Positions 29,562 through 39,067 of a stretch of DNA of 64,000 nucleotides are shown here, piece after piece; positions within the stretch are counted from its first letter, which is position 1; each line of letters opens with the position of its first letter. Source of the DNA: Piscinibacter sp. HJYY11 (GTDB taxonomy: Bacteria; Pseudomonadota; Gammaproteobacteria; Burkholderiales; Burkholderiaceae_C); contig NZ_JAERQZ010000001.1 in the NCBI RefSeq assembly GCF_016735515.1, positions 1,488,001-1,552,000 of the forward strand. Reading direction: 5' to 3'. The translations under genes were made by a program, and so were the position numbers. A model generated the notes under the pieces. It had not been told where the DNA came from and ran no database searches. It saw only the letters and a list, made by a program, of their open reading frames with translations.

Positions 29562-30365
29562 ATGAACGCGACCGCACTCATCGCAGAAGACGAGCCGCTG
29601 CTGGCGGCGCACCTCAAGGCCGAGCTGGCCCGGCAATGGCCGCAGCTGCAGATCGTGGCCACCGTCAGCCATGGCGAGGCCGCCGTGCAGCAAGCCCTGG
29701 CGCTGCGCCCGCAAGTCCTCTTCCTCGACATCCGCATGCCCGGCCTGAGCGGACTCGAAGCCGCCCACGCGCTGGCCGAAGATTGGCCCGAGGGCGCGCC
29801 CTTCCCCTTGCTCGTCTTCGTGACGGCGCATGACGAATACGCGATCGAAGCCTTCGAGCGGGCCGCCTTCGACTACGTGCTCAAACCCGTTACCGCCGAG
29901 CGGCTGGCGCAGACCTGCTCGCGTCTGCAGGACGCGCTGCGCCAGCGTGCGCAGCCCGCTGCCGCCGACCAGGCGCTCGACGCCGCCGTGGCCCAGCTGC
30001 GCGGCCTGCTCGCCCAGGCCCCCGCGGCGCCGGCCGCGCCACGCCTGAGCGTGATCCAGGCGGGCGTGGGCAGCACCATCCACATGGTGAAGGTCGACGA
30101 GGTGCTGTATTTCGAGGCGGCCGACAAGTACGTGCGCGTCGTCACCGCCGAGCATGAGCACCTGATCCGGCTGTCGCTGCGCGAGCTCTTGCCCCAGCTC
30201 GACCCGCAGCGCTTCTGGCAGATCCACCGCGGCACGGTGGTGCGCGCCGACGCGGTGGCCACCGCCGTGCGCGACGAAAGCGGCAAGCTCACGCTGAGCC
30301 TGCGCGGCCACGCCGACAAGCTGGCGGTGAGCCGCCTCTACGCCCACCTGTTCAAGGCCCTTTGA
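29562..30365 (+). CDS. LytTR-family response regulator
   Basis: This 267-residue regulator has a receiver domain with phospho-acceptor Asp56 (VLFLDIRMPGLSG), the TAHDEYAIEAF switch region and Lys in DYVLKP. After an Ala/Gln-rich linker (about residues 130-160) comes a LytTR DNA-binding domain: VDEVLYFEAADKYVRVVT, LRELLPQLDPQRFWQIHRGTVV. ATG 29562 was chosen because the upstream reading lies inside the kinase gene. It is the partner of the LytS-type kinase just before it. Confidence 0.93.
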   Translation: MNATALIAEDEPLLAAHLKAELARQWPQLQIVATVSHGEAAVQQALALRPQVLFLDIRMPGLSGLEAAHALAEDWPEGAPFPLLVFVTAHDEYAIEAFERAAFDYVLKPVTAERLAQTCSRLQDALRQRAQPAAADQALDAAVAQLRGLLAQAPAAPAAPRLSVIQAGVGSTIHMVKVDEVLYFEAADKYVRVVTAEHEHLIRLSLRELLPQLDPQRFWQIHRGTVVRADAVATAVRDESGKLTLSLRGHADKLAVSRLYAHLFKAL

Positions 30366-30366
30366 C

Positions 30367-30678
30367 ATGAACCGCGCCGACCTCCCCGCCGACAGCCTGG
30401 AAGCGCGTGCGCTGCGCCGCGTGCGCCGCAAGATCGGCTTCTACATGCACGCGATGGTCTTCGTGCTGGTGCACCTCGGGTTCGGCGTGGCCTTCCTCGT
30501 GGGCTCGCGCGCCAAGCCCTTCTTCGTGTGGGGCTGGGCGATCGGCCTGCTGATCCACGGGCTCTTCACCTTCCTGACGTTGCAGGGCGAGGGCCTGCGC
30601 GAGCGCATGCTGAGGCAGGAGATCGAGCGCCTGCGCCGCGAGCGCGGCGAGCCGGACAAGCCACTCGACAAGCCATGA
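30367..30678 (+). CDS. 2TM domain membrane protein of the LytS/LytR operon
   Basis: This 103-residue protein has a 2TM domain: ARALRRVRRKIGFYMHAMVFVLVHLGFG, then a second helix around PFFVWGWAIGLLIHGLFTFL. A charged amphipathic tail (RMLRQEIERLRRERGEPDKP) follows. Such proteins commonly sit next to LytTR regulators. It starts one base after the regulator stop, so it is clearly in the same operon. Function unknown. Confidence 0.85.
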   Translation: MNRADLPADSLEARALRRVRRKIGFYMHAMVFVLVHLGFGVAFLVGSRAKPFFVWGWAIGLLIHGLFTFLTLQGEGLRERMLRQEIERLRRERGEPDKPLDKP

Positions 30679-30683
30679 CGAAC

Positions 30684-30703
30684 GGGCCGCGCAGAGGCGG
30701 CCC
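30684..30703. terminator. Hairpin between convergent genes
   Basis: GGGCCGC (30684-30690) and GCGGCCC (30697-30703) form a perfect 7-base-pair stem with a 6-base loop, between the stop of the 2TM gene and the stop of the convergent PXPV gene. There is no real T-tract, so termination may be weak or factor dependent. Confidence 0.45.
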
Positions 30704-30717
30704 CGTCTGTCAGGTGG

Positions 30718-31125
30718 TCAGTGGTGGCGATGGCGGGGGCCGGGCTCGAAGCGGCCGCCGCGGTCGTCGTGATCGCGGTCACCACGCCAGTCACGGTGGT
30801 CGTGGCGATGGTGGTGGCCGTGATGGCGGTGGTGGCGATGGTGGTGGTAGCGGTGGTCCCAGCCACGGCCGCGGTAGTCGGCCACGGGCACCGGGTGATA
30901 CACCACCATCGGCGGGGGCGCGGGGCGATACACCACCACCGGGGCCGGCACGGGCATCGGTGGGTGATACACCGGCGCCGGCACATGAACCACCGGCACG
31001 GGCGGGAAAGGCAGGTTGACGGACACCGACCACTGCGCGCTGCCCGCATGGGCGCTGCCTGCAGCCAGGGCACCCAGCGCGATCAGGGCAGCGAAGGCGC
31101 GGCGGGCGGACTTGCGGTTGAACAT
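30718..31125 (-). CDS. Secreted PXPV-repeat, His-rich protein
   Basis: This 135-residue protein has a signal peptide (RRAFAALIALGALAAGSAHA). A Pro/Val-rich segment of P-x-P-V repeats (VVHVPAPVYHPPMPVPAPV) is followed by a C-terminal half dominated by His, Arg and Asp (HHHRHHRHHGHHHRHDHRD). The composition suggests metal binding in the periplasm or at the surface, but that is inference. AGGAG precedes ATG 31125. Three CTTTAC/GTTAAC-type boxes at a 10-base period lie about 90 bases upstream. Confidence 0.82.
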   Translation of the reverse strand: MFNRKSARRAFAALIALGALAAGSAHAGSAQWSVSVNLPFPPVPVVHVPAPVYHPPMPVPAPVVVYRPAPPPMVVYHPVPVADYRGRGWDHRYHHHRHHRHHGHHHRHDHRDWRGDRDHDDRGGRFEPGPRHRHH

Positions 31126-31212
31126 GGTGTTCTCTCCTTGGTAGGACCGGTGCGAGACGCGCCGGCTTGCTCCCACAACGGGTGTGCCGCACCGCCCGTT
31201 CACATCGCCAAG

Positions 31213-31238
31213 GTAAAGCCTTGTTAACGCACGTAAAG
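31213..31238 (-). promoter_or_regulatory. Three hexamers at 10-base period upstream of PXPV gene
   Basis: Read on the minus strand the sites are CTTTAC, GTTAAC and CTTTAC, each separated by four bases, giving an exact 10-base repeat. Tandem half-sites on one helix face are typical of OmpR/PhoB-family response regulators. The block lies between the upstream gene stop (31252) and the PXPV start. A related CTTTAC pair precedes the His-rich lipoprotein at 56370. Confidence 0.45.
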
Positions 31239-31251
31239 CGCTAGCCCGCGG

Positions 31252-31569
31252 TCAGGGCCTGGACTGCTGCGATTCCTCGACCAGGGCCCACAGGTCGGCC
31301 AGTTCGGTGAGCACCTCAAAGGCGAAGCCGCTGCGCCGGGCGGGGCGGGTGCTCAGCACCAACTCCCGCATGTAGGCCGGCAAGGCGTCCGGCGTGACCC
31401 AGAGCTCGCACAGCCGGTTGACGATGTGCGGGTGGTGGCGCGCCGTGGCAAGCGGCTGGTAGCGCGACGGCAAGGCGGCGAGCCAGGCCAGCGCCTCGGC
31501 GCTCAGCGCTTGCGCCTGGGGCTGGCGCTGCGGGTGGGCGCCCGGGTCGGGCATCGTCGGAGAGGTCAT
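31252..31569 (-). CDS. Hypothetical protein, 105 residues
   Basis: I recognise no named family. The protein has a disordered Pro/Gln-rich N-terminus and then a helical part with LPSRYQPLATARHHPHIVNRLCELW and ARRSGFAFEVLTELADLWALVEE. The even composition of the second half argues for a real gene. An internal start at codon 6 is possible. It lies upstream of the PXPV gene on the same strand, but the 126-base gap carries what looks like a separate promoter. Confidence 0.6.
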   Translation of the reverse strand: MTSPTMPDPGAHPQRQPQAQALSAEALAWLAALPSRYQPLATARHHPHIVNRLCELWVTPDALPAYMRELVLSTRPARRSGFAFEVLTELADLWALVEESQQSRP

Positions 31570-31710
31570 GCGAACGATTGTTCAGAAGCTCTCTTCGCCC
31601 GGGCACGCCCCGCGCCCCTTCAGGCATGGGGGCCCGCCACCACATACCTTGCACTCCCGTGCAAACCTTCACGCCTGCACCGGCAAGGGGCTCGTGAAGG
31701 GAGCGCCGAC

Positions 31711-31716
31711 TACAAT
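31711..31716 (+). promoter_or_regulatory. Candidate -10 box of glnS
   Basis: TACAAT in the context GACTACAATCGTTTT lies 45 bases upstream of the glnS ATG. No good -35 is visible at 16-18 bases, so it may depend on flanking contacts. This layout recurs upstream of several genes here. Confidence 0.45.
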
Positions 31717-31761
31717 CGTTTTCGCTTTTCTCCCCTCTGAACACAACGCAAAGCGCCCTGC

Positions 31762-33551
<1,790 letters not shown>

Positions 33552-33555
<4 letters not shown>

Positions 33556-34076
33556 ACACGGGCCGGCGCGCAGTACTGCCGGCCCACCTGAAGGCCGACT
33601 GCGCCGCCTGCACCGGCCTGTGCTGCGTGGTCACGCCCTTTGACGCGGTGCAGGGCTTCGGTTTCGACAAGCCGGCCCACACGCCCTGCCCCCATCTCTG
33701 CGATGACTTCAGATGCGGCATCCACGACAAGCTTGTGGACCGCGGCTTTCCCGGCTGCGTGGTGTTCGATTGCCACGGCGCTGGCCAGCGTGTCTCGCAG
33801 CAGCTGTTCCCGGGCCAGGACTGGCGCGATTCGGCCGAAACGGCGCAGCGGATGTTCGATGCCTACACCACGATGCGGAGCCTGCACGACCTGATGGTGC
33901 TGCTCTACACCGCCTCGGTGCACGTGGACGATGAGCGCCTCGCGGCACAGCTCGCGTCTGTCGAGCGCCTGTGCGAGCGCACGCCGGATGCGATCGATGC
34001 CGCCGAGATGAAGCGCACGACGATGGCGCTGCTCGCCGACCCGGCGATCCGCTCCGCGCTGCTGGCGCTTCGCTAA
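33552..34076 (+). CDS. Cys-rich YkgJ-like protein coupled to glnS
   Basis: This 174-residue protein has an N-terminal Cys cluster (DCAACTGLCCVV) and then TPCPHLCDDFRCGIHDKLVDRGFPGCVVFDCHGAGQRV. The pattern matches the putative zinc/iron-chelating YkgJ-type domain that is also found at the N-terminus of some pentapeptide-repeat proteins. No pentapeptide repeats are present here. The rest is helical. The ATG overlaps the glnS stop (ATGA), and its stop overlaps that of convergent ylqF. Function unknown. Confidence 0.82.
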
Positions 34077-35011
34077 CGCCCCGTCGGGCGCCGCTGGCGC
34101 TTCTGCGCCGTGCGTTCAGCCTTGCGCTCGGCTCGCTCCGCATCGGCCGCCTGCCCGGCCGCGAGCCAGGCTTCGTATTCGTCGGGTGTCTCGATCGTCA
34201 TGCGCCCGAGGTTGGCCGAACGGAAGTCGTTGATCAGCACCTCGGCCGCCTTTTGCAGGTCGACCCGGCCGCCGCTCTGCAGCGCCCCACGCTTGCGGCC
34301 GATCTCGGCGAGCAAGGCCTCGTCGGGCAGGGCCACGCTGGCCTCGTCGAGCTTGTAGCGCTCGATCAGGCGGTCGGCGTAGTGCCGCTGCAGGTAGCCC
34401 AGCAGCTCCAGGGCCACTTCCTGGTCGTCATAGGCATTGCGCCCCACCGCGCCGCTGGCGGCGAGGTTGTACCCGCTCTGCGCCACGATGATGCGCGGCC
34501 ACAGCATGCCGGGCGTGTCGAAGAGGTAGGCGTCCTTCGCGAGCGCGACGCGCTGCTCGACCTTGGTGACGCCGGCCTCGTCGCCCGTCTTGGTGGCGCG
34601 CTTGCCCATCAGCGTGTTGATGAGGGTGGACTTGCCGACGTTGGGAATGCCGCAGACCAGGATGCGCAGCGGCTTGTCGAGGCCACCACGGCTGGGGGCC
34701 AGCGCACGGCTGGCGTCGAGCAGGCGTTGCGCCGGCGCCGCCTCAGACGCATCGAGCGCGAGGGCGCGGGTGTCGGGCTGGGCGTTGTACCAGGCGAGCC
34801 AGGCCTCGGTGCGCGCGGGGTCGGCCACGTCCTGCTTGTTGAGGATCTTGAGACGGGGCCGGTGGCCGGTGAGCTCGGCCAGCAGGGGGTTGGCGCTCGA
34901 GCCCGGCAGGCGGGCGTCCAGCAACTCCATCACCACGTCGATCTGCTTGATGCGCTCGGCAATCGCCTGGCGCGTGAGGTGCATGTGGCCGGGGAACCAT
35001 TGGATGGGCAT
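34073..35011 (-). CDS. ylqF: Ribosome biogenesis GTPase YlqF (RbgA family)
   Basis: This 312-residue circularly permuted GTPase acts in late 50S assembly. It starts with QWFPGHMHLTRQAIAERIKQIDVVMELLDARLP. The G motifs occur in permuted order: NKQD (G4) near residue 59, GIPNVGKST (G1) near residue 121 and DTPG (G3) near residue 167. The C-terminal helical domain follows. Its stop overlaps the stop of the convergent Cys-rich gene by four bases. Confidence 0.94.
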   Translation of the reverse strand: MPIQWFPGHMHLTRQAIAERIKQIDVVMELLDARLPGSSANPLLAELTGHRPRLKILNKQDVADPARTEAWLAWYNAQPDTRALALDASEAAPAQRLLDASRALAPSRGGLDKPLRILVCGIPNVGKSTLINTLMGKRATKTGDEAGVTKVEQRVALAKDAYLFDTPGMLWPRIIVAQSGYNLAASGAVGRNAYDDQEVALELLGYLQRHYADRLIERYKLDEASVALPDEALLAEIGRKRGALQSGGRVDLQKAAEVLINDFRSANLGRMTIETPDEYEAWLAAGQAADAERAERKAERTAQKRQRRPTGR

Positions 35012-35046
35012 GGGGCAGATTGTCCATGCCCGGCGCCTGCCGGCCC

Positions 35047-35078
35047 CTCAAACGAACACGGCGCCGAAGGGCGCCGTG
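35047..35078 (-). terminator. Intrinsic terminator after the 69-residue protein gene
   Basis: CACGGCGCC and GGCGCCGTG form a perfect 9-base-pair stem with a GAAG/CTTC tetraloop (35057-35078). On the minus strand it is followed by TTCGTTTGAGG. It lies ten bases past the stop at 35088, and it also insulates ylqF just downstream. Confidence 0.75.
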
Positions 35079-35087
35079 GAGATCGTG

Positions 35088-35297
35088 TCAGTGAAGGTCG
35101 CTCAACTGCACCGCGGGGGCGGCGAACTCGCGGCCGACCACCGCGCGGGCGTACAGGTAGTTGTGGCGGGCCCGCTCGCTGAGCGAATCGAGCTGCACGT
35201 GGCCACCTGCGTCGCACGGGAAAGTCAGCGCGCGGCCCTCCTGGAAGAGGGACTGGAAGCGCAACTCGTAGGCGGGTTTGGCGAAATCGGTATTCAT
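35088..35297 (-). CDS. Small conserved protein, 69 residues
   Basis: The protein runs from NTDFAKPAYELRFQSLFQEG to EFAAPAVQLSDLH and has no signal peptide or membrane segment. I recall near-identical small proteins in Burkholderiales, none with a known role. ATG 35297 is preceded by AGGAG nine bases upstream. It has its own strong terminator, so it is a monocistronic gene that is probably well expressed. Confidence 0.75.
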   Translation of the reverse strand: MNTDFAKPAYELRFQSLFQEGRALTFPCDAGGHVQLDSLSERARHNYLYARAVVGREFAAPAVQLSDLH

Positions 35298-35544
35298 GGC
35301 AACGAACTCCTGCTGCTCTACCGTTGGTATCAACGTGACGAAAGCTTAGGCGTTGACCGCTTCGACGTCCTTAGGTGGGTGTCTCGGCTGGGCGTCCCAA
35401 ACTGGATGAGAGAACTGTAGGAATTGATCCGACAGGTTTCATGTGACTTACGACCACTCCGGGGCCCCTCATCTGCGTGGGAAGCGGGTGGACTGTCGAC
35501 GCTGCGCTTTCCGTCAAGCACGCAAGCATCTGCAAACGTGGTGC
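35298..35544. other. Intergenic region between small gene and aqpZ
   Basis: I see no gene here. This noticeably less GC-rich stretch should hold the promoter of the minus-strand small gene, but no hexamer pair stands out. Confidence 0.55.
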
Positions 35545-35575
35545 TTGTGACGGTCATCACGGATGCCTAGCATCC
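35545..35575 (+). promoter_or_regulatory. Candidate aqpZ promoter with palindrome over -10
   Basis: TTGTGA (35545-35550) and TAGCAT (35568-35573) are 17 bases apart. A perfect palindrome GGATGC-CTA-GCATCC (35561-35575) covers the -10, and TGACGGTCA sits in the spacer, so this promoter may be repressible. It lies 35 bases upstream of the aqpZ ATG. Confidence 0.45.
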
Positions 35576-35607
35576 CCGAGGTCATCAACCCTTGGAGGAG
35601 GATTGCG

Positions 35608-36332
35608 ATGCTTGCAAAGCTGACTGCTGAAGCGGTGGGAACGTTCTGACTGGTGCTCGGGGCTGCGGCAGCGCAGTGCTCGCAGCGGCCTTCCCGCAGG
35701 TGGGGATCGGCCTCCTCGGCGTGTCGCTCGCCTTCGGCCTGACGGTGGTGACGGCGGCCTATGCGCTCGGGCCGATCTCGGGCGGGCATTTCAACCCGGC
35801 GGTGACGGTGGGCCTGTGGGCCGGCGGGCGCTTCCCCGGCGGCAGCATCCTGCCCTACGTGGTGGCACAGGTGGCAGGGGCCATCGCGGGGGCCGGCGTG
35901 CTGCTCGTCATCGCGAGTGGCGCCCCGGGCTTCGACCTCGCGGGCGGCCTGGCCTCCAACGGCTATGGGGAGCACTCGCCGGGCAAGTATTCGCTGGTGG
36001 CGGGGCTGGTGGCCGAGGTGGTGCTGACGGCGATGTTCCTGCTGGTCATCCTCGGCACGACCCACAAGCGTGCGCCGGTGGGCTTCGCGGGGCTTGCGAT
36101 CGGCCTGGCGCTCACGCTCATCCACCTCATCAGCATCCCGGTGACCAACACCTCGGTGAACCCGGCGCGCAGCACCGGGCCGGCGCTCTTCGTCGGGGGC
36201 TGGGCGCTGCAGCAGCTGTGGCTCTTCTGGGTGGCGCCACTGGTGGGCGCCCTGCTGGGCGGCGGGCTGTACCGCGTGCTCTTCGAAAGCGAAGGCGAGC
36301 CCGACGTGAGCGGCCGGCCGGCCACGACCTGA
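35608..36332 (+). pseudogene. aqpZ: Aquaporin Z, broken by nonsense codon and frameshift
   Basis: A strong GGAGGAGG precedes ATG 35608, and the reading [13 protein letters not shown] then meets TGA at 35647-35649. Aquaporin Z has a Trp there (codon 14), so TGG has become TGA. After LVLG the frame shifts by -1 at the GGGG run 35659-35662. [21 protein letters not shown] then continues intact to 36332 in the shifted frame. Both NPA motifs ([22 protein letters not shown]) and all six helices remain. No later damage is visible, so the lesions are recent or are sequencing errors. A short product could start at GTG 35676, but it would lack most of the first helix. Confidence 0.88.
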
Positions 36333-36343
36333 AGCTCTCAAGG

Positions 36344-36360
36344 CGGGCTGGCGCAGCCCG
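36344..36360. terminator. Hairpin after aqpZ
   Basis: CGGGCT and AGCCCG form a 6-base-pair stem with a 5-base loop between the convergent aqpZ remnant and the 321-residue gene. There is no T-tract, so this is a weak candidate. Confidence 0.38.
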
Positions 36361-36373
36361 GCCCTCGGGGCGC

Positions 36374-37339
36374 TCAATACTCGGAGTGCGGCATCCCGGG
36401 CTGGCTGTCGCCGGCCACGAGCGTGTTGCCCATGCCGAGCAGCTCGCGGGCGCGCTGCAGGTTGAGCAGCTGGTCACGGTTGCGGCGGGGGTGGGCGCGG
36501 TCGCGCTCGACCTCCCACACGAGCTTGATCAGCTCCTTCTGCGTGGTGGCGGCACGAACGCGGCCCAGCGAGAAGGTGGCGAAAAGCAGCGAATCGCGGC
36601 GCAGCGTGTCGAGCAGCAGGTCGCGCACGTACTGCAGTCGCTCCTCGTCGGTCATGCGCGGCGCCGGGCGCGCGTGGTCGGCGGTCTTGAACGGGGTCTC
36701 CCGCACGCTTTGCACCCACTCCGGCGTGCGCGGCGCGTCGTTCAGCGTCACCCCAGGCGCCTGCACGTAGGCGCTGGCGGCGGCCGCGGCAGGGGCCGGT
36801 TTCGGCTCGGGTGGCGGCTCGGCGATGCCGCCCACGTCGATCATCGGCAGCCCCTGGGCCGAGCCCATCAGGACCTCGCGGTTCTCGGGGGCCTTGGGGT
36901 CCTCGAACACCCGCTTGGGGAGCTGAGGCTCGAGCAGGGCCTGCGCCGGCGCGGCCGGCGGAGGCGTGGGTGACAACAAGGGCATCGGCCGGCTGTCGTC
37001 CTCGTCGGGCAGCAGCTCGGCCATCGGGGTCAGCGCGGGCTCGGGGAAGACGTCGAGGTCGACGCTCGTGAGCTTGGGGGTGTCGAGCGCGCCGGGTTCG
37101 GTCTCGACCGGCTCGGCCGCGGCCATCTCGGTGGGCACTTCCACCAGGCCCATCTGCACCAGCTCCTGGAAGTGGGTGGTCTGGGCGCCTGCCTTCAGCG
37201 CCATCGCCAGCACGTCGCCCAGCGTGCGCCGCCCATCGACCAGCAGCAGGACGGTGCGATATCGCTGCCCCAGACCGCGGGTGCGGTGGCGCAGTTCATC
37301 CTGTCCGAGAGCGGTCTTGACGGGGCTGAGATTGGGCAT
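36374..37339 (-). CDS. Unknown protein with disordered middle, 321 residues
   Basis: I recognise no family. Residues 1-70 look folded (HRTRGLGQRYRTVLLLVDGRRTLGDVLAMALKAGAQTTHFQELVQMGLVEVP), similar to a small winged-helix-type domain. Residues about 75-215 are Pro/Ala/Glu-rich and probably disordered. Residues 228-321 are helical (MTDEERLQYVRDLLLDTLRRDSLLFATFSLGRVRAATTQKELIKLVWEVE). There is no signal peptide, so it is cytoplasmic. A regulatory or scaffold role is only a guess. No operon partner is visible. Confidence 0.72.
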   Translation of the reverse strand: MPNLSPVKTALGQDELRHRTRGLGQRYRTVLLLVDGRRTLGDVLAMALKAGAQTTHFQELVQMGLVEVPTEMAAAEPVETEPGALDTPKLTSVDLDVFPEPALTPMAELLPDEDDSRPMPLLSPTPPPAAPAQALLEPQLPKRVFEDPKAPENREVLMGSAQGLPMIDVGGIAEPPPEPKPAPAAAAASAYVQAPGVTLNDAPRTPEWVQSVRETPFKTADHARPAPRMTDEERLQYVRDLLLDTLRRDSLLFATFSLGRVRAATTQKELIKLVWEVERDRAHPRRNRDQLLNLQRARELLGMGNTLVAGDSQPGMPHSEY

Positions 37340-37429
37340 CGGGGTGGGGCTCGCGGCGCATTGTCGCGCGAGTGCACTGCAGCATGGCGCAGGCTGTGCA
37401 ATCGGTCACATTGGGCGCCTGGCGCCGGG

Positions 37430-38767
37430 CTAGCGGACCACCTTGGCCGCCTTGAGCCGGGCCATGTCGTCGTCGCCGTAGCCGGCCTGCCGCAGCACCG
37501 CCTCGGTGTCCTCGCCGAGCGATGGCGCGCCCCGACCCGGTTGCACCGGGGTCTTGCTGAAGCGGATGGGGTGGCCCGAAGCCTTGTAGGCGCCCAGGTC
37601 GCGGTTGTGCAGCTCCCAGATCAGGCCCAGCGCCTCGGCCTGCGGGTCGGTGTAGAGGTCGGCGCGGTAGTGGACCGGGCCGCAGGGCACGCCGGCGGCT
37701 TCGAGCACCGCCATCCAGTGCGCGTTGCCGTGCTCGCGCAGGCGTGCCTCGATGGTCTTCATCATCTGCTTCTGGCGGAAGTAGACCTCATCGCTCACGT
37801 CGCCCGTGTCCACGTCGACGTGGTCGTCGACCACGCCGATGGCAGTGCAGAACCTGTCGCGCAGCTTGCGGTTGAGCGCGGCGATGCCCAGGTAGCCGTC
37901 ACCCGTGGGGTACACGCGGTAGTAGGGGTAGACCTGCCGGTCGGTCGGGCGGTGCAGGCAGTCGGGCACCTCGATGGGCCGTGTGGTGTGCGGCAGGTCG
38001 CGGCGCAGCCGCATCTCGGCGAACTCGTCGATGATCTGCGTGTGCTTCTTGCCCTCGCCGAGCGCGGTCTTGAGGATGTGCTTTTCCTCCGCGTGCTGCT
38101 CGGCGTCGAGCGCGTCGATGTGCAGCAGGCTCATGGCCTGCAGCGCCATGCCGGTGCTGAAGAGGGACGTCTCGATCTTCTGCCCCTCGCCCGACACGTT
38201 GCGGTGGTACAGCGCGCTCACGATGCCCAGCGCGTTGAGCATGCCGGTGCCGATGTCGATGTAGGCGATGCCGCCGGGCCCGCGCGGTGCGCCGTCTTCG
38301 TCGGCGTAGTGCGACATCACCCCCGAGGCGGCGTGCGCAATGATGTCGAAGCCCTTGCGCTTGCGGTACGGACCCACCTCGCCGAAGGCGGTGCTGCTGA
38401 GGAAGACGATGCGCTTGTTGATCTTCGCAAGCGTCTCGTAGTCGATGCCCAGCTTCTCGGCCGCGCCGGGCACGAAGTTTTGCAGCACCACGTCGGCCTC
38501 CTGCACGAGCTTGTAGACGATCTCGCGGCCCTCGGGCTGCTGCAGGTCGACGGAGAGGCTCTCCTTGCCGCGGTTCATCGCGAGCGACATGCGCGTGTTG
38601 CCGCCATAGCGGCGCGCCGAGCCGCCCATGCGGCGCTCTTCCGCGCCGTCGGGTGGCTCGATCTTGACGACACGCGCGCCCAGGTCGGCCAGCAGGAAGC
38701 CGCAGTAGGGGCCGGCGATGTACTCCGAGAAATCCAGCACGGTGACCCCGTGCAGCAGCGTGTTCAT
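37430..38767 (-). CDS. Class III CoA-transferase (CaiB/BaiF family)
   Basis: This 445-residue enzyme moves CoA between carboxylic acids. It opens with LLHGVTVLDFSEYIAGPYCGFLLADLGARVVKIEPPDG. The catalytic Asp171 lies in YIDIGTGMLNALGIVSALYHR, equivalent to the formyl-CoA transferase GDSNTGMH region. GGIAY and GEGQKIETSLF follow the family. ATG 38767 has GGAGA upstream. A small TTG-started gene lies 32 bases before it. The acid substrate cannot be told. Confidence 0.9.
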   Translation of the reverse strand: MNTLLHGVTVLDFSEYIAGPYCGFLLADLGARVVKIEPPDGAEERRMGGSARRYGGNTRMSLAMNRGKESLSVDLQQPEGREIVYKLVQEADVVLQNFVPGAAEKLGIDYETLAKINKRIVFLSSTAFGEVGPYRKRKGFDIIAHAASGVMSHYADEDGAPRGPGGIAYIDIGTGMLNALGIVSALYHRNVSGEGQKIETSLFSTGMALQAMSLLHIDALDAEQHAEEKHILKTALGEGKKHTQIIDEFAEMRLRRDLPHTTRPIEVPDCLHRPTDRQVYPYYRVYPTGDGYLGIAALNRKLRDRFCTAIGVVDDHVDVDTGDVSDEVYFRQKQMMKTIEARLREHGNAHWMAVLEAAGVPCGPVHYRADLYTDPQAEALGLIWELHNRDLGAYKASGHPIRFSKTPVQPGRGAPSLGEDTEAVLRQAGYGDDDMARLKAAKVVR

Positions 38768-38799
38768 GGGGGTCTCCGTGCGTCCGTCTCGGTGAGCGC

Positions 38800-39030
38800 T
38801 CAACGGCGGCTGCGCGCCTTGCGGCCGTCGAATTCGGCCAGCTGCTGCTTGAGCAGCAGCATCAGCACACGAGCCGTCGCCTCGTCGAAGCTGAGCGTGG
38901 TGGTGGGCTCTTCGTCGCCGCGTGCGTTCCTGGGCGTCACCAGCGCGTCGACGCGCGCTTCGATGAGCCCGGTCTGGTTGCTGTTGCTCATCGACTTGAT
39001 TTTTTGAAGCTCGATCTGGAAGGTCTTCAA
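38800..39030 (-). CDS. Small protein with TTG start, 76 residues
   Basis: The start is a TTG at 39030 placed five bases after a perfect AGGAGGTG ribosome site. A later ATG (MSNSNQTGL) has none, so the shorter form is less likely. The protein has a short basic N-terminus, then LIEARVDALVTPRNARGDEEPTTTLSFDEATARVLMLLLKQQLAEFDGRKARSRR, mostly helical and charged. I recognise no family. It precedes the CoA-transferase gene by 32 bases and is probably co-transcribed with it. Confidence 0.7.
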   Translation of the reverse strand: MKTFQIELQKIKSMSNSNQTGLIEARVDALVTPRNARGDEEPTTTLSFDEATARVLMLLLKQQLAEFDGRKARSRR

Positions 39031-39032
39031 GG

Positions 39033-39040
39033 CACCTCCT
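39033..39040 (-). promoter_or_regulatory. Ribosome binding site AGGAGGTG deciding a TTG start
   Basis: This is a full match to the anti-Shine-Dalgarno, with two more bases before TTG at 39030-39028. It fixes the start of the 76-residue protein upstream of the first ATG. Confidence 0.75.
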
Positions 39041-39067
39041 GGGAAACAGGGAATGGCAGAGACTAGC

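Noticed and set aside
30721..31227. A Val/Ala-rich apparent membrane protein on the plus strand
   Set aside because: It is only the complement of His codons (CAC read as GTG) in the real PXPV gene on the minus strand, and it has no ribosome site.
35676..36332. An independent functional short aquaporin starting at GTG 35676
   Set aside because: It would lack most of the first helix and has no ribosome site, whereas a perfect site precedes the original ATG at 35608.
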